Shown one piece after another: positions 28,000-35,993 of a DNA stretch of 64,000 bases. The translations under genes and the position numbers were made by a program. Numbering within the stretch: position 1 is the first letter of the stretch; each line of letters begins with the position of its first letter. The stretch is from Allorhizobium borbori. GTDB lineage: Bacteria; Pseudomonadota; Alphaproteobacteria; Rhizobiales; Rhizobiaceae. The notes under the pieces were generated by a model. It ran no database searches and was not told where the DNA came from. It saw nothing but the letters and a program-made list of their open reading frames with translations. Location of the stretch: positions 1-64,000 of the forward strand of contig NZ_JACIDU010000009.1 in assembly GCF_014196535.1 (NCBI RefSeq), given 5' to 3'.

Positions 28000-28290
28000 A
28001 TGAACCCCATGCGCATCCGCGACATCATCGAAAACCGCCTGCAAGAGACATTTCAGCCCGAGCGGCTTGAAGTGATCGATGAAAGCGCCCACCACGCCGG
28101 CCATCAGCCCGGCATGAGCGGCGATGCCGAGACCCATATGCGCATCCGCATCGTGGCCTCCGCCTTCACAGGCCAGTCCCGCGTGAACCGCCACCGCGCC
28201 ATCAACGATCTGCTGAAACCGCAGTTCGACGCCGGCCTCCACGCCCTAGCCATCGAGGCTGCAGCACCCGGCGAAGCGGTGCGCTGGTAG
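28000..28290 (+). CDS. bolA: BolA-family protein
   Basis: A 96-residue protein from the ATG at 28000; the ATG at 28009 is an alternative three codons later. RIRDIIENRLQETFQPERLEVIDESAHH is followed by HMRIRIVASAFTGQSRVNRHRAINDLL, the BolA signature with the conserved His and FxG-type helix. BolA proteins partner with monothiol glutaredoxins in iron-sulfur handling and can act as DNA-binding regulators. The gene reads divergently from the J-domain gene, and a cupin gene follows. A TTGACA at 27947-27952 lies upstream, but I see no matching -10. Confidence 0.9.
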   Translation: MNPMRIRDIIENRLQETFQPERLEVIDESAHHAGHQPGMSGDAETHMRIRIVASAFTGQSRVNRHRAINDLLKPQFDAGLHALAIEAAAPGEAVRW

Positions 28291-28351
28291 GCTCTTGCCT
28301 GCGGGCCCGTCCTGGCGCAGCATCACGGCCTGAACGGCACGGAGATGCAAC

Positions 28352-28861
28352 ATGGAACGACCGGAGTTCATCAGACACTGGGTGGAACTGGAAGGACCTG
28401 ACGATAGCCACTACAAGGGCGACACCGAACTGCTTTCGATCGGAGCGCCGGTCGGGCGGCTGCTCGGCCTGACAAAGCTCGGCATTCACCATGAACGCCT
28501 GCTGCCGGGTCGCCGCACCTCCTACCCCCACGCCGAAAGCGCCGAAGACGAATTCATTTTCGTCATCGAAGGCCATCCGGACGCCTGGGTGGACGGCCAC
28601 CTTCACCCTCTGAAACCCGGCGATTGCATCGCCTTCCCCTCGGGCACCGGTATAGCCCATACCTTTATCAACAATACATCGGATGAAGTGCGCCTGCTCG
28701 TGATCGGCGAGACGAACGTTCCGGGCGCTGCAATCAAGTACCCGCTTCACCCGGACTTCGAGAAGACCCGCAGCGATATCTGGGAAGATGCACCGCGTCA
28801 CGCACTTGGCCCCCATGACGGCCTGCCGGATATGCTCAGGGCCGTGAAGGCAAAATCCTGA
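28352..28861 (+). CDS. Cupin-domain protein
   Basis: A 169-residue protein with the ATG at 28352 and GGAG seven bases upstream. A single cupin barrel is visible: RTSYPHAESAEDEFIFVIEGHPDAW is motif 1 with the metal-type H and E residues, and PSGTGIAHTFIN is motif 2 with a His. Ligand and reaction are unknown. The 3' end overlaps the convergent GNAT gene by 26 bp. Of moderate interest: the C-terminal WEDAPRHALGPHDGLPD is conserved in relatives but unexplained. Confidence 0.82.
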   Translation: MERPEFIRHWVELEGPDDSHYKGDTELLSIGAPVGRLLGLTKLGIHHERLLPGRRTSYPHAESAEDEFIFVIEGHPDAWVDGHLHPLKPGDCIAFPSGTGIAHTFINNTSDEVRLLVIGETNVPGAAIKYPLHPDFEKTRSDIWEDAPRHALGPHDGLPDMLRAVKAKS

Positions 28862-29333
28862 ACCGGAAGATCACTTCGTCCTGCTTTTCGATCCGTTCCG
28901 GCGCGCCGGCACCAGTCTGGGCGATGGCCCTCGGCCAGAAGGTGAGCGCCGGCTCGTTTCCGGCAAGCACGCCAAGTTCCCAGAGGCCCGGTCGCGCGGA
29001 TAAAACCCGGCCGGCAGCCTCGCAACCGACGCCACCCCTGCGCGCATCCGGCGCGACATAGAATTCGGCGACGGAGAAATCCGTGCCCAGTCCCGATACG
29101 GACCAGCGATTGACCAGAGCAAAGCCGCAAGGCTCGCCATCGAGCGTGACGAGATAGGGCCAGCGGCTTTCGGGCTCCTGCCAATAGGCATCGAAATAGG
29201 GATAGTCCGTATCGACCTCGCCATACTGACCAAGCTCGGCAAGATAGGCAGACAGCATTGCCGCAAGCACCGGCTTTTCAGCGTGCGTGGCGAACCGGAC
29301 CACAATGCCGGACACGTCACTCGCCCGCCGCAA
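28836..29333 (-). CDS. GNAT-family N-acetyltransferase
   Basis: A 165-residue protein from the ATG at 29333, overlapping the upstream CBS gene by 17 bp; a GTG at 29315 is possible. The GNAT fold is seen in FATHAEKPVLAAMLSAYLAEL (first helices), DGEPCGFALVN and the acetyl-CoA-binding segment FYVAPDARRGGVGCEAAGRVL, with Q/RxxGxG as RRGGVG. Substrate unknown. The overlap with both neighbours (CBS gene upstream, convergent cupin gene downstream) is typical of this compact genome. Confidence 0.83.
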   Translation of the reverse strand: MRRASDVSGIVVRFATHAEKPVLAAMLSAYLAELGQYGEVDTDYPYFDAYWQEPESRWPYLVTLDGEPCGFALVNRWSVSGLGTDFSVAEFYVAPDARRGGVGCEAAGRVLSARPGLWELGVLAGNEPALTFWPRAIAQTGAGAPERIEKQDEVIFRFRILPSRP

Positions 29334-30183
29334 CCGCTGCGGCCTCGTCCCCTGCGGGGCGGATACGCAGACGGGTAATGCGGTTCTTCTCCCGCTTCAT
29401 CACGAAGAAGCGCTTGCCGTGGAAGGTGAAAGACTGTCGCTCCTCGGGGATCATCTGGGATTCATGAATGACGAGGCCGGCGATGGTGGTGGCGTGATCG
29501 TCGGGCAGGTTCCAGTCCAGCGCGCGATTGAGATCACGGATCGGCACCGAACCGTCTACGACGATGGAGCCATCCGCTTCCTGTCGAACGCCCTGCACGT
29601 CGATGTCATGCTCATCGGCAATTTCCCCGACGATTTCCTCGAGAATGTCCTCGAGCGTCACGAGCCCCTGCACGTCGCCATATTCGTCCACGACGAGCGC
29701 GAAATGCACCTTGCGCCGCAGGAAGGCATTCAGTTGGTCCTTCAGGTTGGTGCTGTCAGGCACGAACCATGGTTTCTGGGCGATCTTCGAGATATCGAGC
29801 TTGTCCCGCTCGAAATCCGGTTCGGCCATGGCGCGCAGCAGATCCTTGGCATGAATGACACCGACAATGTTGTCGCTGGACCCCCGCCACAGCGGCAAAC
29901 GCGTGAACGGACTTTCGAGAATCTGGCGGATCACCTCCGCCGGCATGTCATCGGCATTGATCGTTCGCATCGCGGTGCGGTGCACCATGATGTCGTAGAC
30001 CTCGAGTTCGCCCAGATGCAGGATGCCATCCAGCCGGTCACGATCGTCCTTGACGACGGATCCCTCGCCGTAAAGCTGATCCACAGTGCCCAGAAGCCGC
30101 TCATGCGCCGAAAGCTCCGGCCGGCCGGACCAGAGGCCCCGCAACCAGATCAGGAACCGGCGCAACAGGGACCCTCCGCTCAT
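29317..30183 (-). CDS. CorC/TlyC-family protein with two CBS domains, no membrane domain
   Basis: A 288-residue protein starting with ATGA overlapping the aroB stop. After a helical N-terminus come two CBS repeats (DIMVHRTAMRTINADDM, then FLRRKVHFALVVDEYGDVQGLVTLEDILEEIVG) and the CorC_HlyC domain, about residues 195-275 (ADGSIVVDGSVPIRDLNRAL). Many rhizobial 'hemolysin' relatives carry an N-terminal DUF21/CNNM membrane domain; here only the soluble part exists, like E. coli CorC (YbeX), linked to magnesium and ribosome metabolism. The tight coupling to aroB shows the short start is real, not an annotation error. Confidence 0.88.
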   Translation of the reverse strand: MSGGSLLRRFLIWLRGLWSGRPELSAHERLLGTVDQLYGEGSVVKDDRDRLDGILHLGELEVYDIMVHRTAMRTINADDMPAEVIRQILESPFTRLPLWRGSSDNIVGVIHAKDLLRAMAEPDFERDKLDISKIAQKPWFVPDSTNLKDQLNAFLRRKVHFALVVDEYGDVQGLVTLEDILEEIVGEIADEHDIDVQGVRQEADGSIVVDGSVPIRDLNRALDWNLPDDHATTIAGLVIHESQMIPEERQSFTFHGKRFFVMKREKNRITRLRIRPAGDEAAAVAAGE

Positions 30184-31328
30184 TGCGGATATTTTTCTCT
30201 CAGGAAGGAGAGAACCTCCGAGGATGGCACATCATCCGCGACGAAGGACTGGCCGACGCCGCGCGTGAGGATAAAGGTGAGCTTGCCGCTCTTGACCTTC
30301 TTGTCCTGCGCAATCGCTTCCATCAACCCTTCTGCCGGGGGCAGATCGCCCGGAATTTCACCAATGCTCACCGGCAGGCCGGCTTCCTTCAGATGCTTGC
30401 GCACCCGGTCGGCATCATCGCGGCTGGCAAGGTTGAGGCGGGTCGAGAATTCATGTGCTAGCACCATGCCGATGGCGACACCCTCGCCATGCACGAGACG
30501 CGCGGAATCATACTGCACAGCCGCTTCCAGCGCGTGGCCGAAGGTGTGGCCGAGATTGAGAAGGGCGCGTGCGCCGTTTTCCCGCTCATCCGCTGCGACG
30601 ACGGCGGCCTTGGCGCGGCAGGAGGCGGCAATCGCCTCGATGCGGGCCGGTCCACCAGCGAAGACGTCGGCGCGATTCTTCTCCAGCCAGGCGAAAAAGT
30701 CCGGCTTGTCGATCAGGCCGTATTTTGCCACTTCGGCATAGCCGGCGCGGAACTCGCGTTCGGACAGCGTGCCGAGCGCATCGGCATCGGCCAGAACGAG
30801 GTCGGGCTGATGGAACACGCCGACAAGATTCTTGCCGTGGCGGGTATTGATGCCGGTCTTGCCGCCGACGGACGAATCGACCTGTGCCAGCAGCGAGGTC
30901 GGGATCTGCACAAAGCGGATGCCGCGCTTGACGATGCCGGCGGCAAAGCCGGCGAGATCGCCGATCACCCCGCCACCCAGCGCGATGATCATGTCATTGC
31001 GTTCGAGACGGGCCGTGAGCGCCAGATCGACGACGGCGATCAGGTTCTCGAAATTCTTGGTCTTCTCGCCAGCGGGCAGCGTCAGCGAAACCGATTCGAT
31101 GCCATCGGTCTGCAGGCTGTCGGTCAGCGCTTCCAGATAAAGCGGACCGACATTGGCATCGGTGATGACGGCGGCCCGGCGGCCCTTGAGGCGCGCGGTG
31201 ATTTCACCGCCGGCGCGGGCAATCAGGCCTGGGCCAATGAGAATGTCATAGGAGCGGCTGCCGAGCGGCACGCGGACGAGCTGTTCCGGGCCTGCGCCTT
31301 CGATGGTGCCCGTTTCAACGGCGGTCAT
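30180..31328 (-). CDS. aroB: 3-dehydroquinate synthase
   Basis: A 382-residue enzyme from the ATG at 31328; the frame runs to 31373 inside aroK. It converts DAHP to 3-dehydroquinate, the second shikimate step. NAD-binding IALGGGVIGDLAGFAAG, the QIPTSLLAQVDSSVGGKTG motif, and metal ligands in GHTFGHALE and LVHGEGVAIGM are all present. It follows aroK by 4 bp and overlaps the CBS gene by 4 bp, so aroK-aroB-CBS form one coupled operon. Confidence 0.97.
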   Translation of the reverse strand: MTAVETGTIEGAGPEQLVRVPLGSRSYDILIGPGLIARAGGEITARLKGRRAAVITDANVGPLYLEALTDSLQTDGIESVSLTLPAGEKTKNFENLIAVVDLALTARLERNDMIIALGGGVIGDLAGFAAGIVKRGIRFVQIPTSLLAQVDSSVGGKTGINTRHGKNLVGVFHQPDLVLADADALGTLSEREFRAGYAEVAKYGLIDKPDFFAWLEKNRADVFAGGPARIEAIAASCRAKAAVVAADERENGARALLNLGHTFGHALEAAVQYDSARLVHGEGVAIGMVLAHEFSTRLNLASRDDADRVRKHLKEAGLPVSIGEIPGDLPPAEGLMEAIAQDKKVKSGKLTFILTRGVGQSFVADDVPSSEVLSFLREKYPQ

Positions 31329-31332
31329 GGTC

Positions 31333-31920
31333 TTATTCCTTGTTGGCAAGGCCGGCGATGGTAGCCAGCACATCCTTGACGATCACTTCCTTGCGAACGT
31401 CCCGGGAAATAACAGTCAGATCGGCTTCGGCATAGATCGGATAGCGATCGTCCATCAAGGCCCGAAGCGTTCCCTTGGGATCGGCCGTCTTCAGGAGCGG
31501 CCTGCCCTCACGACGGCTGACGCGGTTCCAGAGCACATCGAGATCCGCCTTGAGCCAGACGGACACGCCGCTTTCCTTGATCCTTTGCCGCGTATTCGGA
31601 TTGATGAAGGCGCCGCCACCGGTCGAGACGACACGCGGCCCCGCCTGCAAGAGGCGTTCAATCACCCGCGTTTCCAGCGCACGGAACTCCGCTTCGCCAT
31701 AGGCGGCAAAAAGTTCGGTGATCGTCATGCGCGACACGCGTTCAATCTCGTGGTCGGAATCGACGAAGGAAAGACCGAGATCCTGCGCCACCATGCGCCC
31801 GATGGCGGATTTTCCGGCGCCCATAAGGCCGACGAAAACGAGATTGCGATTGCCGAGGGCGGCGCGGGCACGCTCGCTCAGCGTCTTGGGGGTCTCGGAC
31901 AGGTTCAGTGCGCTCATCAT
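31333..31920 (-). CDS. aroK: Shikimate kinase
   Basis: A 195-residue P-loop kinase that phosphorylates shikimate at the 3-OH. Walker A is GLMGAGKSAIG, the shikimate-binding DSDHEIE and STGGGAF are intact, and the lid region contains RREGRPLL. Start: ATG 31920 (or 31917, adjacent). A longer frame to 31971 exists, but a promoter-like CTTGAC-N17-CGATAG lies at 31944-31972, so the long start would precede transcription. First gene of the aroK-aroB operon. Confidence 0.96.
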   Translation of the reverse strand: MMSALNLSETPKTLSERARAALGNRNLVFVGLMGAGKSAIGRMVAQDLGLSFVDSDHEIERVSRMTITELFAAYGEAEFRALETRVIERLLQAGPRVVSTGGGAFINPNTRQRIKESGVSVWLKADLDVLWNRVSRREGRPLLKTADPKGTLRALMDDRYPIYAEADLTVISRDVRKEVIVKDVLATIAGLANKE

Positions 31921-31943
31921 CGTCTTCGCTTCGATGGGTGATC

Positions 31944-31972
31944 CTATCGGCAAATGCGGGGGAAGCGTCAAG
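31944..31972 (-). promoter_or_regulatory. Sigma-70 promoter of aroK-aroB
   Basis: Read on the minus strand, CTTGAC (31972-31967), a 17-bp spacer and CGATAG (31949-31944) resemble CTTGAC-N17-CTATAT. Transcription would begin near 31937, about 17 bases before the aroK ATG, which supports the short start. Confidence 0.65.
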
Positions 31973-32056
31973 CCGTGGCGCGCGAAAACTTGGAACCTTG
32001 CCCATGATGGACTAGGGTCAGGCCATCAAAAAAGCAAACCGGCACCGGAGAGCGAC

Positions 32057-32215
32057 ATGCCGACCCTCTATCGCCTGCTGTTCTTCGCGGGCGCCATCAT
32101 CGCCAGCGTCTACGGCATCATGCTGGCACTGACCATTTTCGTGGACCCCGGCGAGAAGGACATGATCATCCGAATCCCCCCCGGCAGCATCCCCGCCGCC
32201 AGTGCGAAGCCGTAA
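32057..32215 (+). CDS. Small single-pass membrane protein, 52 residues
   Basis: A 52-residue ORF with ATG at 32057 and GGAG seven bases upstream. It starts [10 protein letters not shown] and has one helix (about residues 5-28, [22 protein letters not shown]) followed by a short polar tail [16 protein letters not shown]. It ends five bases before xerD and is divergent from aroK. No family function is known to me; the strong ribosome site, membrane helix and position support expression. It is below the usual annotation length cut-off. Confidence 0.72.
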   Translation: MPTLYRLLFFAGAIIASVYGIMLALTIFVDPGEKDMIIRIPPGSIPAASAKP

Positions 32216-32220
32216 ACGCC

Positions 32221-33177
32221 ATGGCAGCACTGGACGGAGCCCATATCGAAGCCTTTCTGGAAATGCTGAGCGCCGAACGCGGCGCATCGGCCAACACGCT
32301 CCTGGCCTATCGCCGCGATCTTGAAGATCTGCGCACCTTTCTGAAAGGCCGCGGCATCGGCATGCTGGAAGCAAGCCCAGCCGATCTTTCCGCCTATATG
32401 ACCCGGCTGGCAGGCGAAGGGTTGAAGACTTCATCACAAGCCCGCAAGCTCTCTTCGTTACGCCAGTTCTCGAAGTTTCTCTATGCCGAGGGCCTGCGCG
32501 CCGACGATCCCTCCGGCGTCCTCGACGCACCGAAAAAAGGCCGCCCCCTGCCAAAGACCATCGGCGTCGATCAGGTGACGCGGCTGCTCGATCAGGCTGT
32601 CAGGGAAGCGGAGACGGCAGAGCCGGGCGAGCGGTTGAAGCGATTTCGGATGCTGGCGCTGGTGGAACTGCTCTATGCCACGGGCATGCGCGTCAGCGAG
32701 CTCCTGACGTTGCCGGCGCGGGTTCTGGGGGAAGAGGGCCGCTTCCTCGTTATTCGCGGCAAGGGTGCCAAGGAACGGCTGGTGCCGCTTTCGCACACCG
32801 CCATCGCTGCCCTTCGCCGTTATGGCGAGGCGCTGGCAATTGCCGCCGAGGCCGATCCGCGGCTGAAGGACAGTCCGAAGCTGTTTCCTGCCGCCTCGAA
32901 GGAAGGACACGTTCCGCGTCAGGTCTTCTCAAGGGACCTGAAGGACCTCGCCATTCGCGCGGGCCTGCCACCATCCATGCTCTCGCCGCATGTGCTTCGC
33001 CACGCCTTCGCCAGCCACCTTCTGCAGAACGGCGCGGACCTGCGCGCGGTGCAGGAACTGCTTGGTCATTCGGACATATCGACGACACAAATCTATACAC
33101 ACGTTCTGGAAGAACGCCTGCAACAGCTCGTGCAAAACCATCACCCTCTTGCCAAACAGGCAAAAAAGCCGGATTAG
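32221..33177 (+). CDS. xerD: Tyrosine recombinase XerD
   Basis: A 318-residue tyrosine recombinase that resolves chromosome dimers at dif with XerC. Catalytic residues are R157 (GMRVSEL), K in [13 protein letters not shown]-x-x-R in HVLRHAF, H in LGHSDIS and the nucleophile Y292 in TTQIYTH. N-terminal SAM-like core-binding domain is at about 5-95 ([13 protein letters not shown]). The neighbourhood (aroK, small membrane gene, accA) is that of rhizobial xerD. The partner xerC is at 50.5 kb in the same window. Confidence 0.94.
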   Translation: MAALDGAHIEAFLEMLSAERGASANTLLAYRRDLEDLRTFLKGRGIGMLEASPADLSAYMTRLAGEGLKTSSQARKLSSLRQFSKFLYAEGLRADDPSGVLDAPKKGRPLPKTIGVDQVTRLLDQAVREAETAEPGERLKRFRMLALVELLYATGMRVSELLTLPARVLGEEGRFLVIRGKGAKERLVPLSHTAIAALRRYGEALAIAAEADPRLKDSPKLFPAASKEGHVPRQVFSRDLKDLAIRAGLPPSMLSPHVLRHAFASHLLQNGADLRAVQELLGHSDISTTQIYTHVLEERLQQLVQNHHPLAKQAKKPD

Positions 33178-33241
33178 AGACCCGAAAAAGTGACGGGAGC
33201 ACTGCCTGGAGCGCCAGGCACAACGATTGGAAACGGATGTC

Positions 33242-34195
33242 ATGCATCACTATCTCGACTTTGAAAAGCCGATCTCCGACCTTGAAGCGAAGATCCACGA
33301 ACTGAAGAAGCTCAAGGCAGAAGACGAAAGCATCGACATTTCCGACGAGATTACCCGTCTCGAAACGCGCGCCCGCGAAGCCATCGTCGATATCTATTCG
33401 AAGCTCAACGCCTGGCAGAAGACGCAGGTCGCGCGGCATCCGCAGCGTCCGCATTTCGTGGATTATGCTGCAAAGCTTTTCACAGAATTCACGCCGCTCG
33501 CCGGTGACCGCAAGTTCTCCGAGGATGCCGCCATCCAGTCCGGTCTCGCCCGCTTCCGCGGCCAGCCGGTGGCCGTCATCGGTCAGGAAAAAGGCAACGA
33601 CACCAAGTCGCGCATCCTGCACAATTTCGGCAGCCCGCGCCCCGAAGGCTACCGCAAGGCCGTCCGCGTCATGGAACTGGCCGACCGTTACGGCCTGCCG
33701 ATCGTGACGCTGGTCGACACCGCTGGCGCCTATCCCGGCGTCGGCGCCGAAGAACGCGGTCAGGCTGAAGCCATCGCCCGTTCCACCGAAATGTGCCTGC
33801 AGGTCAAGGTTCCGATCATCTCCATCGTCATCGGTGAAGGCGGTTCGGGCGGCGCCATCGCCATCGCCACCGGCAACCGCGTCTACATGCTGGAACACGC
33901 CATCTATTCGGTGATCTCGCCGGAAGGGGCCGCTTCCATCCTGTGGCGCGATTCGAGCCGCGCCAAGGAAGCCGCCACCAACATGAAGATCACGGCGGAA
34001 GACCTCAAGGGTCTCGGCGTTATCGACGGCATCATCAAGGAGCCGACCGGCGGCGCGCACCGCCATGCCGAGCAGGTCATCAACGATACCGGCGACACCA
34101 TTGCGGCGGCACTCGCCGCGCTGAGCCCGCTTTCCGGGACCGAACTTCGCGACGAGCGCCGCCAGAAGTTCCTCGCCATCGGGCGCAACCTCTGA
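33242..34195 (+). CDS. accA: Acetyl-CoA carboxylase carboxyltransferase subunit alpha
   Basis: A 317-residue subunit from the ATG at 33242. The N-terminus is the helical [17 protein letters not shown] with a heptad pattern; the crotonase-like carboxyltransferase core carries [19 protein letters not shown] and [13 protein letters not shown] (oxyanion loops) and the C-terminal [11 protein letters not shown]. With AccD it transfers carboxyl from biotin to acetyl-CoA, giving malonyl-CoA for fatty acid synthesis. It lies 64 bp behind xerD. Confidence 0.97.
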   Translation: MHHYLDFEKPISDLEAKIHELKKLKAEDESIDISDEITRLETRAREAIVDIYSKLNAWQKTQVARHPQRPHFVDYAAKLFTEFTPLAGDRKFSEDAAIQSGLARFRGQPVAVIGQEKGNDTKSRILHNFGSPRPEGYRKAVRVMELADRYGLPIVTLVDTAGAYPGVGAEERGQAEAIARSTEMCLQVKVPIISIVIGEGGSGGAIAIATGNRVYMLEHAIYSVISPEGAASILWRDSSRAKEAATNMKITAEDLKGLGVIDGIIKEPTGGAHRHAEQVINDTGDTIAAALAALSPLSGTELRDERRQKFLAIGRNL

Positions 34196-34384
34196 TGCCA
34201 GTTGCCGCGCCCCACCGGGCGCGGTATCGGCCATAATGCGGCTTCAATCGCCGGTAACAGTCCGGTGATTGGATCGTGCAGCCGCACAAGGTTAAGTTTT
34301 TGTGAAGGCGAATACTCTATATTTGCGGAACGGATGGCGGATGCTAAAAGGCAGCCGCCTCAGATTGAAACCGGGCAATTCGCA

Positions 34385-35752
34385 ATGCGCTTGAGAAACG
34401 TCGTACTCTTTCCCCTGATCGCCACCTTGCTCGCAGGCTGCAACGAGAGCCTCGATGCGATCGATCCCGGCTATGTGAAGGACGTCAAGAACAAGACCGA
34501 GCAGCCCCTGCCCGACAGCATGGTCGCCGAAATGAAGGCGAAGGGCATGGACCGCACCTCGCCGATTTCCATCCGCATCTTCAAGGAAGAAGGCGTTCTG
34601 GAAATCTGGAAGGCACGGACGGACAACCGTTTCGAGAAGATCAAGGATTACAAGATCTGCGCCTGGTCGGGCCGCCTCGGTCCGAAGGTGAAGGAAGGCG
34701 ACCGGCAGGCGCCGGAAGGGTTCTACCCGCTCTCGCGCGCCAACATGAACCCCTATTCGCAGTATTTCCTGGCGATCAACACAGGCTTTCCGAACCGTTA
34801 CGACGCAGCCAACAAGCGTAATGGCACCAACCTGATGATCCATGGCGCCTGCTCGTCGTCGGGCTGCTACTCGATGACCGATGCGCAGATCCTCGAAATC
34901 TGGGCCTTTGCGCGCGACGCCTTCAAGGGCGGCCAGCAGACCATCCAGCTTCAGGCCTTCCCCTTCCGCATGACGGCGGAAAATATGGCGCGCCACCGCC
35001 ACAGCGAGCATTACGAATTCTGGAAGATGCTCAAGGTCGGCTACGACAATTTCGAAGTCACCAAGCGTCCGCCGGAAGTCGCCGTCTGCAACAAGCAGTA
35101 CGTTTTCAATCAGGAAGCCACGGGCGCGTTCAATCCGGTCGGGGCCTGCCCTGCCAATATGTCGACGCCGCCGGCCCTGCAGGCGGCGCTCGCCAGCTAC
35201 AACAAGACCTATGAAGTGGCCTATCAGAAGGCTATCGACAAGTACGAGGACGTTGCCTGGTACGACCCGAGCGAAGCCGAACGCAAGGCGCTTGTGGCCG
35301 ACCAGCGCAAGGGCAAGGACCTCGCCTTCGCCCCCACCGGCCCGGCGCTGAAGGCCGGTCGTCTGGTGAAGATTTCTGAGTTTGACCCGACCAAGCCCGG
35401 TGGGCGCGCGGCAAAGCCGGCCTCTCAGCCGCTCTTCGGCACCGCCTCGACGGAAGTTGCATCCGCCGCGCCGGTCTCGACCCCGGCTGCGGGCGCAACG
35501 GCAACGCCGGTGGCGGCAACCGTTGCCACCCAGCAGCAGAACGCCATGGTCAAGGCCGCCGCGACATCCACGACCATGCCGACGGTTGCCGCGACCACGA
35601 CCGGCGGCATTCCGATTCCGGTTCCGAACCCGCACAAGCCCGCGCTGCTGGCCGCCGCCAATACGACGGTCATGGATGCGGCAACAACCGCACCGACGGC
35701 GGAGCAGACGGGAACGACCGTGCCGCGCTGGAAATTCTGGGCCCGTCCGTGA
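34385..35752 (+). CDS. Lipoprotein L,D-transpeptidase (YkuD family)
   Basis: A 455-residue protein. I chose the ATG at 34385 because it gives a lipoprotein signal: MRLRNVVLFPLIATLL followed by lipobox LAGC; starts at 34334 or 34202 would bury it. The YkuD domain is at about 55-210 with catalytic motif H153-G-A-C-S-S-S-G-C161. L,D-transpeptidases make 3-3 crosslinks or attach proteins to peptidoglycan, and are important in polar-growing Rhizobiales. Residues about 330-450 are low-complexity Ala/Thr/Pro, perhaps spanning the periplasm. The stop overlaps tusA by 4 bp (GTGA). Confidence 0.88.
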   Translation: MRLRNVVLFPLIATLLAGCNESLDAIDPGYVKDVKNKTEQPLPDSMVAEMKAKGMDRTSPISIRIFKEEGVLEIWKARTDNRFEKIKDYKICAWSGRLGPKVKEGDRQAPEGFYPLSRANMNPYSQYFLAINTGFPNRYDAANKRNGTNLMIHGACSSSGCYSMTDAQILEIWAFARDAFKGGQQTIQLQAFPFRMTAENMARHRHSEHYEFWKMLKVGYDNFEVTKRPPEVAVCNKQYVFNQEATGAFNPVGACPANMSTPPALQAALASYNKTYEVAYQKAIDKYEDVAWYDPSEAERKALVADQRKGKDLAFAPTGPALKAGRLVKISEFDPTKPGGRAAKPASQPLFGTASTEVASAAPVSTPAAGATATPVAATVATQQQNAMVKAAATSTTMPTVAATTTGGIPIPVPNPHKPALLAAANTTVMDAATTAPTAEQTGTTVPRWKFWARP

Positions 35753-35970
35753 CCGAGATCTTCGACCTGAGGGGGCTGAAATGTCCCCTTCCCGTTTTGC
35801 GCACCCGCAAGCGGCTGGCGAACATGACAGGCGGCGCCGAACTGATCGTGGAAACCACCGATCCGCTTGCCGTCATCGACATCACCCATATGTGCAACGA
35901 AGATGGCCACGCACTGCTTTCCACCGGGAAAACAGAGCATGGCAACCGGTTTCATATCCGCAAGGGCTAG
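35749..35970 (+). CDS. tusA: TusA-family sulfur carrier
   Basis: A 73-residue protein with a GTG start overlapping the transpeptidase stop by four bases. The signature FDLRGLKCPLPVLRTRK contains the sulfur-carrying C12 in the CPxP motif; ETTDPLAVIDI and the GNRFHIRK end complete the two-layer fold. TusA relays sulfur from IscS for tRNA thiolation and other pathways. Coupling to a peptidoglycan enzyme looks incidental but is conserved enough to be worth checking. Its true partner is unknown. Confidence 0.9.
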   Translation: MTEIFDLRGLKCPLPVLRTRKRLANMTGGAELIVETTDPLAVIDITHMCNEDGHALLSTGKTEHGNRFHIRKG

Positions 35971-35993
35971 GCGTCGTTCTTCCCGCGACGCCT
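35969..35993. terminator. Hairpin between convergent tusA and the COG0523 gene
   Basis: AGGCGTCG (35969-35976) pairs with CGACGCCT (35986-35993) around a 9-base loop. It begins in the tusA stop codon and touches the stop of the minus-strand gene. There is no U-tract, so termination is unproven. Confidence 0.45.
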
